Of a DNA stretch of 8,838 nt, positions 1 through 6,559 are shown in pieces. Position numbers and translations under genes: made by a program. A model generated the notes under the pieces. That model was not told the origin of the DNA, did not search any database, and saw only the letters and a list, made by a program, of their open reading frames with translations. Location of the stretch: assembly GCA_947628385.1 (NCBI GenBank), contig CANQZS010000060.1, positions 1 through 8,838 on the forward strand, given 5' to 3'. How positions within the stretch are numbered: the first letter of the stretch is position 1; the number at the start of each line of letters is the position of its first letter. The stretch comes from an uncultured Clostridia bacterium (GTDB taxonomy: Bacteria; Bacillota; Clostridia; Oscillospirales; Ruminococcaceae).

Positions 1-537
1 CACCTTATTTTTAAAGGGGAGCATAGGCTGAACGTTCTTGATCCTGCCGGACTCTCTGGACTGTTCTACAACAGCCAGATAAATGCTCCTTATCCCGAAC
101 ATTGAAGCCAGCTCAATGGCTCCGCCCGCGATGCAAACGATATTGCCGATCCTTTTAAGCTTGTTGTTTCCAAGGGACATACAGCCGCCGGCTATCAGTA
201 CTGCAACTGCAACTATCGCCAGCAGCGCAATAAGTCTGAGCGTCTGGAAGCTTGAAGCCTGCACCCATTCCTGTCTCAGGGCGCGGCCGAAATTCGCGAC
301 TATGGAATCATAGGACACACCGCAGGAGAAAAGTGAAAGATTCTTATTGATAAGTCCGCTTATCCTTGCAGGGTTGAATGCGGGGAAAAACAGCATCACG
401 ACGTTTGCAAGAATACCTACTCTTATTATCCAGTAGATCTTGTCTGCAACGCGTTCAGCCGGTGTCTTGGGAACGGTCTGGCGCCGTTTTTTATCCGGAA
501 TCTCATGTACCGGAACGGCGGCTGCGTTTTCTGCCAT
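1..537 (-). CDS. Multi-pass membrane protein, N-terminal part (runs off the window edge)
   Basis: The minus strand stays open from an ATG at 535-537 to base 1, giving 179 codons without a stop, so the C-terminal part lies outside the window. I do not recognise the family. The first 33 residues are polar and basic (around DKKRRQ). Hydrophobic segments follow at about residues 35-54 (IYWIIRVGILANVVMLFF), 100-119 and 131-156, so at least three membrane passes are likely, with the basic N-terminus probably inside. The chosen start has AAAGGA 11 bases upstream. An in-frame ATG at 574-576 would add 13 residues but only has GGA directly against it. A consensus promoter and a catabolite-type palindrome lie upstream, so a nutrient transporter subunit, for example an ABC permease with an extended N-terminus, is possible. 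No permease signature is visible in this part, so that remains a guess. Confidence 0.75.
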   Translation of the reverse strand, partial: MAENAAAVPVHEIPDKKRRQTVPKTPAERVADKIYWIIRVGILANVVMLFFPAFNPARISGLINKNLSLFSCGVSYDSIVANFGRALRQEWVQASSFQTLRLIALLAIVAVAVLIAGGCMSLGNNKLKRIGNIVCIAGGAIELASMFGIRSIYLAVVEQSRESGRIKNVQPMLPFKNKV

Positions 538-589
538 ACGGAGATCAATCCTTTCGTAAGCGGAGGGGTACGTCATTCCGCATTTTTTA

Positions 590-603
590 TGAAAACGTTT
601 TAC
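590..603. promoter_or_regulatory. cre-like / LacI-family operator candidate
   Basis: TGAAAACGTTTTAC contains the perfect 10-bp palindrome AAAACGTTTT and matches 12 of 14 positions of the symmetric CcpA site TGAAARCGYTTTCA; only the last two bases differ. It lies about 90 bases inside the transcribed leader of the minus-strand membrane-protein gene, where a bound LacI-family protein such as CcpA would act as a roadblock. The central CG is typical of LacI-family operators, so another LacI-type regulator could equally use it. Function is inferred only. Confidence 0.4.
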
Positions 604-643
604 TTTTTGTCATCGGCAAGTGTCGCACCACAGGATCTTAACA

Positions 644-661
644 TCTGATCTACAGATCAGA
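644..661. repeat. 7-bp inverted repeat in the leader
   Basis: TCTGATC, TACA loop, GATCAGA: a perfect 7-bp stem with a 4-base loop. It lies about 30-48 bases after the predicted start of transcription of the membrane-protein gene. It could be an RNA hairpin or a protein-binding palindrome. No T-run follows on the minus strand, so it is not a typical terminator. Confidence 0.5.
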
Positions 662-699
662 AACATTAAAATGCAGTTCAAATTGCCTTATTATTAATA

Positions 700-728
700 A
701 TTTTAATACAAAATAGCTAAAGTGTCAA
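700..728 (-). promoter_or_regulatory. Sigma-A promoter of the membrane-protein gene
   Basis: On the minus strand a perfect -35 (TTGACA, 723-728) is separated by 17 bases from a -10 of TAAAAT (700-705). Transcription should start near 692, leaving a leader of about 155 bases before the ATG at 537. That is long enough for the hairpin and operator-like palindrome within it to matter. Confidence 0.8.
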
Positions 729-829
729 GTATCATTTTAGACAAATTGTAAAAGAGCATTATGGAAATATACACAAAATGCGGCTCGATCCTGTACGAAT
801 TTCACCGCAAAATCAATAAGATCATTTAC

Positions 830-863
830 CGCCGCTTATCGCAGGCGGGCTGTCAGAGCGGCG
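830..863. repeat. GC-rich inverted repeat downstream of recX
   Basis: CGCCGCT at 830-836 pairs with AGCGGCG at 857-863 across a 20-base loop. It begins eight bases past the recX stop codon on the minus strand, where a terminator would be expected. There is no T-run after it, so a rho-independent role is weak. I see no better terminator for the recA-recX transcript. Confidence 0.4.
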
Positions 864-870
864 CTCCTAC

Positions 871-1485
871 TTAAAGATCAAGATCATAAAGCTCAAGCAC
901 CGCGTTTATTTCCCTGTAGGAATATCCCTGTCTCAGCAGGGAATTTTTTACTCTTTTAACGCCCTTTTCGTCGGTAAGGAAGCGTTCATACTTTTTTTCC
1001 ACAAGTCTTTCGAGACGTTCCTGCGAAGCCTCCTCGTTATCATACGGAGCAGCCGCCTCCTCGATAACGCTGTCGGAAAGTCCCCTGCGCTTCATTTCGA
1101 GCCTTGCCCTGTACGAGCCGAAGCATTTTTTTTCAAAAAGCTGCTCGGCGAGGTTTTCCGCATAGCGTCTGTCGTTGATGAGCCTTGCTCCGGCAAGGTA
1201 TTTGCACACTTCAAGGGCAATATCGCCGGAATAGCTTTTTTCGAGCTTTTTGTACATTTCCACAAAGGAATGATCCCTCATGTCGAGCAGATACAGTGCG
1301 CGTTCCTTAGCCTTGCGCAGCTCGTTTGCTCTCATTATTTCGGCGGCGGTCTCCTCGGAGATCTCCATTCCCTCTCTGAGGTCATATCCGGAAAGTATCG
1401 TCTCATGGATATAAAACCGTCTGCCGTCCTCAGCTTCAACGCACATGGTGCTGCCCTTGAACACGGATATTCCGCATATCTTCAT
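871..1485 (-). CDS. recX: RecX, regulator of RecA
   Basis: A 204-residue protein of the RecX family, which binds RecA filaments and modulates strand exchange and recombinational repair in the cytoplasm. The N-terminal 55 residues form the small lead-in typical of Clostridia RecX. The conserved helical repeats follow: ALYLLDMRDHSFVEMYKKL (residues 63-81), LINDRRYAENL (102-112), an MKRRGLSDSVIEEA stretch (131-144) and a final LLRQGYSYREINAVL (183-197). Family identity rests on this repeat pattern and on its position right after recA. The start lies 19 bases beyond the recA stop codon on the same strand with no promoter between them, so it is co-transcribed with recA. Its ribosome site is weak (CGGGA about 10 bases upstream), which would keep RecX well below RecA in amount. 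Length is normal for Gram-positive RecX. Confidence 0.93.
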   Translation of the reverse strand: MKICGISVFKGSTMCVEAEDGRRFYIHETILSGYDLREGMEISEETAAEIMRANELRKAKERALYLLDMRDHSFVEMYKKLEKSYSGDIALEVCKYLAGARLINDRRYAENLAEQLFEKKCFGSYRARLEMKRRGLSDSVIEEAAAPYDNEEASQERLERLVEKKYERFLTDEKGVKRVKNSLLRQGYSYREINAVLELYDLDL

Positions 1486-1504
1486 AATTTATATATCCCG
1501 TTTA

Positions 1505-2812
1505 TCAGGTAGTTGGGTTGAACTCTTCAAAATCGTCGTCAGCGCTTATGGCAATATCGACTGCGGAGGCTGTTTTTTTCCTTGGTCTGCCCACAGGTCT
1601 CGGAGACGCAGGCTCTACGGCAGCAGCTTCCTCAGCGGCGGCAGCGACCTCCTCGGGAATATCACCGTTTTCGCCCAATGAGCTGTCGGGAGCTTCCGCG
1701 GCATTTTCGGCAGCTTCGGCGGCTTCGCGCACGGCGGCGTCCTTTTTGCCTTTTTTGGAGAGCATAACGAGCTCCGCAGATCTTTCCTTTATTTTTTCCT
1801 CGATCTCTTTCATCTTATCGGGATTATCCTTTAGCCAAGCCTTGGTATTTTCACGTCCCTGACCGACCTTTTCGTTTTCATAGGAGAACCATGCGCCGCT
1901 CTTATGTATAATATCCAGATCAACGGCAAGATCCACCACCTCGCCTGTTCTGGAAACTCCCTTACCGAACAGCAGATCGAATTCGCACTCCTTGAACGGA
2001 GGGGACACCTTATTTTTTACCACCTTGCACTTAGTTCTGTTTCCGATTATTTCGGAGCCGTTCTTGATAGCCTCACCCTTGCGGACGTCGATGCGCACCG
2101 AGCTGTAGAATTTCAGTGCTCTTCCGCCCGGAGTGGTTTCGGGATTTCCGTATATCACGCCTATTTTCTCGCGTATCTGGTTTATAAATATTGCCACGCA
2201 GTTGGATTTAGAAATGACCGAGGTAAGCTTTCTCATAGCCTGTGACATAAGTCTTGCGAGCTGACCGACATGGGTATCGCCCATTTCGCCGTCGATCTCG
2301 GCTTTAGTTACCATTGCCGCCACCGAGTCGAGCACGATAACGTCCAGCGCGCCGGAACGGACGAGAGCCTCGGCGATCTCGAGGGCTTGTTCGCCGCTGT
2401 CCGGCTGAGAAACGAGCATATTGTCAATATCCACGCCCAAGGCTCTTGCGTATACCGGATCAAGAGCGTGTTCCACGTCGATAAAAGCGACCTCGCCGCC
2501 CAGCTTCTGGGCTTCGGCAACGATCTGCAAAGCGACGGTAGTTTTTCCGGAGCTTTCCGGACCGAATATTTCAACTATCCTGCCTCTTGGCACGCCGCCG
2601 ATACCGAGAGCCATATCGAGAGTCATAGAGCCTGTAGGGATAGCGTCCACGTTATAGTCGGCCGCCTGACCGAGTTTCATAACGGCGCCTTTTCCGTACT
2701 GTTTTTCTATATGCTGAATAGCGGCGTCGAGGGCTTTTTTCTTTTCCTCCGAGCTTGTCAGCTTAACGACGGCTTCTTTTTTACCGTCGGCTTTTTTCTT
2801 TGAATCTGCCAT
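1505..2812 (-). CDS. recA: RecA recombinase with long C-terminal tail
   Basis: RecA is the ATP-dependent strand-exchange protein of homologous recombination and the co-protease that triggers LexA self-cleavage. The start at 2812 (MADSKKK...) is chosen because AGGAGG lies 6 bases upstream; a start 10 codons earlier lacks such a site. The 435-residue product has Walker A GPESSGKT (84-91), the catalytic Glu in IDVEHALDP (Glu114), Walker B VIVLDSV (158-164), loop L1 near TKAEIDGEMGD (169-179) and loop L2 near NPETTPGG (223-230). QPDSGEQALEI (136-146) and KAWLKDNP (324-331) are family hallmarks. It is about 85 residues longer than E. coli or B. subtilis RecA. The first 20 or so residues are a lysine-rich extension. 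The last 75 or so are an Ala/Glu-rich, probably disordered tail with a basic VGRPRKKT patch (407-414) and an acidic end (DDDFEEF). It is first in an operon with recX. Confidence 0.98.
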   Translation of the reverse strand: MADSKKKADGKKEAVVKLTSSEEKKKALDAAIQHIEKQYGKGAVMKLGQAADYNVDAIPTGSMTLDMALGIGGVPRGRIVEIFGPESSGKTTVALQIVAEAQKLGGEVAFIDVEHALDPVYARALGVDIDNMLVSQPDSGEQALEIAEALVRSGALDVIVLDSVAAMVTKAEIDGEMGDTHVGQLARLMSQAMRKLTSVISKSNCVAIFINQIREKIGVIYGNPETTPGGRALKFYSSVRIDVRKGEAIKNGSEIIGNRTKCKVVKNKVSPPFKECEFDLLFGKGVSRTGEVVDLAVDLDIIHKSGAWFSYENEKVGQGRENTKAWLKDNPDKMKEIEEKIKERSAELVMLSKKGKKDAAVREAAEAAENAAEAPDSSLGENGDIPEEVAAAAEEAAAVEPASPRPVGRPRKKTASAVDIAISADDDFEEFNPTT

Positions 2813-2818
2813 AATAAT

Positions 2819-2824
2819 CCTCCT
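2819..2824 (-). promoter_or_regulatory. Ribosome binding site that fixes the recA start
   Basis: AGGAGG on the minus strand lies 6 bases before the ATG at 2810-2812. This decides against the in-frame ATG 30 bases further upstream, which would place this site inside the coding region. Confidence 0.85.
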
Positions 2825-2836
2825 AAAGAAAAAATC

Positions 2837-2848
2837 GAACATTTTTTC
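2837..2848. promoter_or_regulatory. Candidate LexA (SOS) box at recA
   Basis: The minus strand reads GAAAAAATGTTC, which differs from the Gram-positive LexA box core GAAC-N4-GTTC at one of eight fixed positions; the following G also fits the extended CGAAC-N4-GTTCG form. It begins two bases after the recA -10 hexamer, so it covers the transcription start, where a repressor would block initiation. SOS control of recA by LexA is standard in Firmicutes. The site itself is inferred, and the region is rich in A and T runs, which lowers certainty. Confidence 0.45.
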
Positions 2849-2850
2849 TT

Positions 2851-2879
2851 ATTTTAACATTTTTTTTAAATCTCGTCAA
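2851..2879 (-). promoter_or_regulatory. Sigma-A promoter of recA-recX
   Basis: On the minus strand, TTGACG (2874-2879), a 17-base spacer and TAAAAT (2851-2856). Transcription should begin near 2844, about 32 bases before the recA ATG. Confidence 0.75.
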
Positions 2880-2920
2880 GTAGATTTACAAATTTTTTGT
2901 GTTTTTCCTAAAATCTCAAA

Positions 2921-2945
2921 CAGCGAGGGGAAAATCCCCTCGCTG
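2921..2945 (-). terminator. Terminator of the diguanylate cyclase gene
   Basis: A perfect 10-bp stem, CAGCGAGGGG (2921-2930) with CCCCTCGCTG (2936-2945), around a 5-base loop. It lies 29 bases past the stop codon at 2975. On the minus strand the stem is followed by TTTGAGATTTT, an interrupted T-rich stretch. It separates this gene from the recA promoter 42 bases further on. Confidence 0.85.
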
Positions 2946-2974
2946 TCCTAAACCCTTTAAAGCTCCAATGCGGA

Positions 2975-5314
2975 TCACCTTAGTATGGAAACCTTCTTTT
3001 TCTTTTCATCATACAGAACATTGTCCGCCTGCGAAAGTATCTTTGAAAGCTCAATGTCAGTCCCACATTTGAACGCGTAAACACCTACGCTCATTCGTAC
3101 TATGTACGGCTTGTCATGACTGCTGTTGAATATCTCCGTCGCCTTGGCTATCCTCTTCCGCACAATGGAAGTTATCTCGTCCTTGCTGCCGTTTTCTACC
3201 ATTGCCAGAACGGAAAATTCATCTCCGCCGATACGCCCGATAATATCCGAGCTGCGGAACGAATCGCAAAGTATCCGCGCCGCATTCTTGATCGCAAAAT
3301 CACCGTCCTCATGACTGAACGAGTCGTTTATCGTTTTCAAGCTGTCAAGATCGGCAAATATTATAAGCGCGTCCTTTCCGGTATTCATAGGGGAATATAT
3401 CAGACTGCTTGCCTGTGAAAAAAATCCTCTGCGGTTGTAAACTCCCGTAAGCTCATCGACCTTTGAGATCGCATCGAGCTGCATATTCTTTTCCTGTATC
3501 TGGATAAGATTGTTTTCAAGCTCCTGACGGATATTTTCATTATCCTGTATGAGCCTGAGGATCTTCATTGCCGCGCAGAGCTGTGAGGAAAGCACGTTCA
3601 CATAGTAGAAATAGTCGTATTCCACCTCGCACAGGAACAGTCCGTAATGATCTTCATTCAGGAATATCGTTGAAAGGATCATTGTTACCCGCCTGTCGTC
3701 GGGAATATATTTATGGTCGAAAAGGTGCTTTATCGAAATTTCCTGCTCCTGTGGAGCAAGCACCTCCATTTTATCTCCGTTATGATAGGATTTTAACAGC
3801 ACCTTTGACGGCGGGTTCCACTTTTCTCCCTTTTTTACTGTTATAGTATCAGGGAAAACGTATATATAGCTGCTTCCGATATTCATTCTCATGAATTTAT
3901 CGCTTACTGTGCCGTAGCTTTCATCGTCGTAGCTGTCAAACAGGAGCATATCCTTTGTGATCGAATTTGACTGCCATGTGAGGAATTCTATATCGTCAAT
4001 ATGCCTCTCACTGTAATTAAGGGCAGCACGCATTATTACCTTATAAAGGCTGGTGAATACCGATGAAAGCTTTTTCCTGTCATCGTCATCATTCAGACCC
4101 ATATAGAACCGCTGGCTCAGGTATTCAACCACAATGAAAAGCTTTTCCTTGTCAACATATTTCATCGTGTCAAATGTAAGAATATCCTCCATTGCCGACG
4201 GGATATGATCCGCCGCCTCGTCGGTGAACGTGATCCCGCCCTTGTTGTCAGACCGGAGCTTTTTAAATACCTCATTGAAATAGCTTGTGAATCTTGCCTT
4301 TATTTCGGTTATGGCGCTGCTCGTCTTGTAATTATCAAAAAGGAATCTTATTATCGCGCTTATAGTCTGATTGTCCGAACGGCACCAGCAGTGATTGAAC
4401 ACAAAAACATCGTCGTATGTATTCTCAGCCTGAACGTCGCCCTTACAGCCGCAGGAACGCCTTTTTATCATTGACGAACGCACAAGGCGGCTCCTCGGAT
4501 CAGGATCGTTTATCACGGACATACATTGCAGCACCGCGTCATATCCGAGCTCGGAGGCGTCCGCGCCCACTGTTGTCAGCGGCGGCATCAGCGCCGAAGC
4601 TACGGGAGAATCGTCAAATCCGGTCACGTAAATATCTTTGCCGGGCTCTATCCCTCTTTCCGCAAAGACCTCATATGCGCCTGTTACCATAGCGTCGTTA
4701 GCAAAGGCTATCGCTTCCAGATCAGGACATCTGTCAAGGAGCTTTCTGACATCTTCATGGCTGTACGGAGAGAAATTGCCATATATAACGCGGTCCTCGT
4801 CGTATGCTATACCGTTTTCCTCAAGCACCTGTTTATATACGCCGAGACGTTCGTTAGCGTCATTATTTGTTTCCGGACCGCTTACAAATCCGATCCTGCG
4901 GCAGCCGTGCTCACTTATGAGGTGATCTATACAATCCTTAAGACCGCTTTTATTATCGAAGCATACCGAGGAATATCCGTCTATCTCGCAGGCGATCGTT
5001 ATAATTGGAATATCCCCTATATTTTTAAGGAATTCCTTTTTCCGGTCGTAAGAGACCGCATTAAGGATAGTTCCCGCCAGAACGAGCACTATGTCTATAT
5101 CCTCCGGAAAAGCGTAGGAAAACAGCGTGTTGTACTGATATTCATATTCAGTCCTTTTCTTATCGGCATAAACGCCCTCAATGTATCTGCCGGGGAAAAT
5201 AAAAAGGTTTGCATCAATTTCTTTTGCGCCGATGATCGCTCCGCGGCAGACTGCGCTTGCGAAATCATCTTCAAGGTGGCTTATCATCAGACCGATATTG
5301 AGACGCTTTTTCAT
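2975..5314 (-). CDS. LacI-type sensor domain / GGDEF diguanylate cyclase
   Basis: A 779-residue soluble protein that should make cyclic di-GMP from two GTP. Residues 1-285 resemble the ligand-binding half of LacI-family repressors (periplasmic-binding-protein fold): KRLNIGLMISHL at the start, RRIGFVSGPE (139-148), AIAFANDAMVTGAYEVF (201-217) and DIYVTGFDDSPVAS (227-240), ending in the RRSCGC motif (285-290). There is no DNA-binding helix-turn-helix. Residues 300-580 are a less defined, possibly GAF-like region. A helical, coiled-coil-like linker (about 585-618) leads into DELTGVYNRRGF (620-631). The GGDEF domain has FADLDSLKTIND (653-664), HEDGD (668-672) and GGDEF (696-700), so it looks active. 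RSSD (687-690) lies at the usual distance for the product-inhibition I-site. No membrane segment or signal peptide is seen, so the ligand is sensed inside the cell. The start at 5314 is set by GAGGAG 7 bases upstream; an ATG at 5350 has no ribosome site. It is a single-gene unit with its own promoter and terminator. The ligand is unknown; a sugar is only a family-based guess. Confidence 0.92.
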   Translation of the reverse strand: MKKRLNIGLMISHLEDDFASAVCRGAIIGAKEIDANLFIFPGRYIEGVYADKKRTEYEYQYNTLFSYAFPEDIDIVLVLAGTILNAVSYDRKKEFLKNIGDIPIITIACEIDGYSSVCFDNKSGLKDCIDHLISEHGCRRIGFVSGPETNNDANERLGVYKQVLEENGIAYDEDRVIYGNFSPYSHEDVRKLLDRCPDLEAIAFANDAMVTGAYEVFAERGIEPGKDIYVTGFDDSPVASALMPPLTTVGADASELGYDAVLQCMSVINDPDPRSRLVRSSMIKRRSCGCKGDVQAENTYDDVFVFNHCWCRSDNQTISAIIRFLFDNYKTSSAITEIKARFTSYFNEVFKKLRSDNKGGITFTDEAADHIPSAMEDILTFDTMKYVDKEKLFIVVEYLSQRFYMGLNDDDDRKKLSSVFTSLYKVIMRAALNYSERHIDDIEFLTWQSNSITKDMLLFDSYDDESYGTVSDKFMRMNIGSSYIYVFPDTITVKKGEKWNPPSKVLLKSYHNGDKMEVLAPQEQEISIKHLFDHKYIPDDRRVTMILSTIFLNEDHYGLFLCEVEYDYFYYVNVLSSQLCAAMKILRLIQDNENIRQELENNLIQIQEKNMQLDAISKVDELTGVYNRRGFFSQASSLIYSPMNTGKDALIIFADLDSLKTINDSFSHEDGDFAIKNAARILCDSFRSSDIIGRIGGDEFSVLAMVENGSKDEITSIVRKRIAKATEIFNSSHDKPYIVRMSVGVYAFKCGTDIELSKILSQADNVLYDEKKKKVSILR

Positions 5315-5321
5315 ACCGGAT

Positions 5322-5327
5322 CTCCTC
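5322..5327 (-). promoter_or_regulatory. Ribosome binding site that fixes the cyclase start
   Basis: GAGGAG on the minus strand, 7 bases before the ATG at 5312-5314. The upstream in-frame ATG at 5348-5350 has no purine-rich site and falls in a small GCAGA/TCTGC hairpin (5343-5356), so the shorter 779-residue product is preferred. Confidence 0.8.
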
Positions 5328-5374
5328 TTTCCGTTAAATTGGGCAGACATTTCTGCACGCTGTTAATCATAGAC

Positions 5375-5403
5375 ATTATAACATAAAATTATATATTTTA
5401 ACA
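5375..5403 (-). promoter_or_regulatory. Extended -10 promoter of the cyclase gene
   Basis: On the minus strand TGTTATAAT gives a perfect TATAAT (5375-5380) preceded by the TGn extension (5381-5383). The -35 at 17-base spacing is only TGTTAA (5398-5403), which an extended -10 can tolerate. Start of transcription would be near 5368, giving a leader of about 54 bases to the ATG at 5314. Confidence 0.65.
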
Positions 5404-5522
5404 GTGCAAATGATGACTAATTTATTAATAAAATATTATAATAGGTAACTTTTAACTAAATTAAGAATGATCCTATGCTTTTTACCGCAAAAAACATCAC
5501 AGATAAAATTTAGGCAAAGCTC

Positions 5523-5551
5523 TTGCATTTTTCCGGCATATCGGTTATAAT
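5523..5551 (+). promoter_or_regulatory. Sigma-A promoter of fba
   Basis: TTGCAT (5523-5528), a 17-base spacer, and a perfect TATAAT (5546-5551). Transcription should start near 5558, leaving a leader of about 59 bases. This is a strong promoter, as expected for a glycolytic gene. The rest of 5351-5522 is AT-rich, and apart from the divergent cyclase promoter nothing convincing was seen. Confidence 0.85.
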
Positions 5552-5574
5552 TAAATTGTAATATTTAAAATGAT

Positions 5575-5598
5575 CGGGATATACCTACACTTATCCCG
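5575..5598 (+). promoter_or_regulatory. Leader hairpin before the fba ribosome site
   Basis: CGGGATA (5575-5581) pairs with TATCCCG (5592-5598) across a 10-base loop. The stem ends two bases before the AAAGGA ribosome site at 5601-5606. It takes up most of the short leader, so it could protect the mRNA 5' end or tune translation. No T-run follows and no known leader class was recognised. Confidence 0.5.
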
Positions 5599-5616
5599 CG
5601 AAAGGAATGTTGTATT

Positions 5617-6489
5617 ATGTCAAATCTCGTTTCTGCAAAGGAAATGCTGAACAAAGCCCGCGACGGTAAATACGCCGTTGGTCAGTTCAACATCAACAAT
5701 CTCGAATGGACAAAAGCCATTCTTCTCACAGCCGAGGAGCTGAGATCTCCTGTTATCCTTGGCGTTTCCGAGGGCGCGGGAAAGTATATGTGCGGCTATA
5801 AAACAGTAGTCGGCATGGTAAACGGAATGATGGAGGAGCTCAAGATCACCGTTCCTGTTGCGCTTCACCTTGACCACGGCTCATTTGAGGGCGCAAAGGC
5901 TTGCATAAATGCAGGATTCTCCTCGATAATGTTTGACGGCTCCCACTATCCTATAGAGGAAAACATTGCCAAGACAACTGCTCTTGTAAACGCTTGCGAC
6001 GTTCTCGGCATCTCTCTCGAAGCAGAGGTCGGATCCATTGGCGGCGAAGAGGACGGCGTTGTCGGCATGGGCGAATGTGCCGATCCTAACGAGTGCAAGC
6101 AGATCGCAGATCTTGGCGTAACTATGCTTGCGGCAGGTATCGGAAACATTCACGGCAAATATCCCGCAAACTGGGCAGGACTTTCCTTTGAAACTCTTGC
6201 AGCAGTAAAGGAAAAGGTCGGAGATATGCCTCTTGTACTCCACGGCGGAACAGGTATCCCCGAGGATATGATAAAGAAAGCTATTTCTCTTGGCGTTGCC
6301 AAGATCAACGTTAATACCGAGTGCCAGCTCTCCTTTGCAGCAGCTACAAGAACATACATCGAAGCAGGCAAGGATCAGCAAGGCAAGGGCTTTGACCCCA
6401 GAAAGCTTCTTGCTCCCGGATTTGAAGCTATCAAGGCTACAGTCAAGGAAAAAATGGAGCTTTTCGGTTCTGTTGGAAAGGCTGACTAA
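5617..6489 (+). CDS. fba: Class II fructose-1,6-bisphosphate aldolase
   Basis: This 290-residue enzyme splits fructose-1,6-bisphosphate to dihydroxyacetone phosphate and glyceraldehyde-3-phosphate in glycolysis and runs in reverse in gluconeogenesis. It closely resembles Bacillus FbaA in order and length (about 285 residues). Visible marks are YAVGQFNINNLEW (19-31), PVILGVSEGAGKYM (45-58), HLDHG (84-88; Asp86 catalytic, His87 a zinc ligand), LEAEVGSIGGEED (134-146), NIHG (177-180; zinc ligand His179), LVLHGGTGIP (206-215; zinc ligand His209) and KINVNTE (229-235), the phosphate-binding segment. The start has AAAGGA 10 bases upstream. It is the only plus-strand gene here. It diverges from the cyclase gene upstream and faces the peptidase operon downstream, with a shared terminator between. 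A tagatose-bisphosphate or related aldolase is a less likely alternative given the strong FbaA resemblance. Confidence 0.95.
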   Translation: MSNLVSAKEMLNKARDGKYAVGQFNINNLEWTKAILLTAEELRSPVILGVSEGAGKYMCGYKTVVGMVNGMMEELKITVPVALHLDHGSFEGAKACINAGFSSIMFDGSHYPIEENIAKTTALVNACDVLGISLEAEVGSIGGEEDGVVGMGECADPNECKQIADLGVTMLAAGIGNIHGKYPANWAGLSFETLAAVKEKVGDMPLVLHGGTGIPEDMIKKAISLGVAKINVNTECQLSFAAATRTYIEAGKDQQGKGFDPRKLLAPGFEAIKATVKEKMELFGSVGKAD

Positions 6490-6516
6490 GCGATCGGTCA
6501 CATTCTAAAAAATTCA

Positions 6517-6549
6517 ATGACCCGCTTCTGTTTTCAAGAAGCGGGTCAT
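6517..6549. terminator. Bidirectional terminator between fba and the peptidase gene
   Basis: A perfect 13-bp stem, ATGACCCGCTTCT (6517-6529) with AGAAGCGGGTCAT (6537-6549), and a 7-base loop. On the minus strand it is followed by TGAATTTTTTAG, a fair T-run; on the plus strand only AATTATG follows. It sits 27 bases after the fba stop and 10 bases beyond the convergent peptidase stop, so it probably serves both, more strongly for the minus strand. Confidence 0.85.
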
Positions 6550-6559
6550 AATTATGTCC

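Larger units (their letters stand above)
538..870. other. Intergenic region between recX and the membrane-protein gene
   Basis: This 333-base AT-rich stretch has no credible gene. It holds a minus-strand promoter (700-728), a roughly 155-base leader with a hairpin (644-661) and a LacI/CcpA-like palindrome (590-603), and a GC-rich inverted repeat just after recX (830-863). A short plus-strand reading frame crosses 378-641, but it lies mostly opposite the membrane-protein gene and has no ribosome binding site or recognisable content. Confidence 0.7.

Noticed and set aside
378..641. Plus-strand open frame of 87 codons
   Set aside because: It lies mostly opposite the membrane-protein gene, is Arg/Ser-rich and featureless, with no ribosome binding site.
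2270..2803. Plus-strand open frame of 177 codons opposite recA
   Set aside because: It is antisense to the conserved RecA core; no start signal or domain supports it.
2813..2842. Ten-codon longer RecA start
   Set aside because: The extension MFDFFFRRII would contain the AGGAGG ribosome site of the downstream ATG and lacks its own site.
4526..5386. Plus-strand open frame of 286 codons
   Set aside because: It lies wholly antisense to the sensor/GGDEF gene, has no recognisable domain or ribosome site, and its composition is what the opposite strand of a real gene would give.
5514..5526. GCAA-AGCTC-TTGC palindrome over the fba -35
   Set aside because: Only four bases pair on each side in an AT-rich region, so it is not distinguishable from chance.
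5881..6501. Minus-strand open frame of 206 codons opposite fba
   Set aside because: It is a shadow of the strongly coding fba gene, Cys/Ser-rich with no coherent domain and no promoter of its own.
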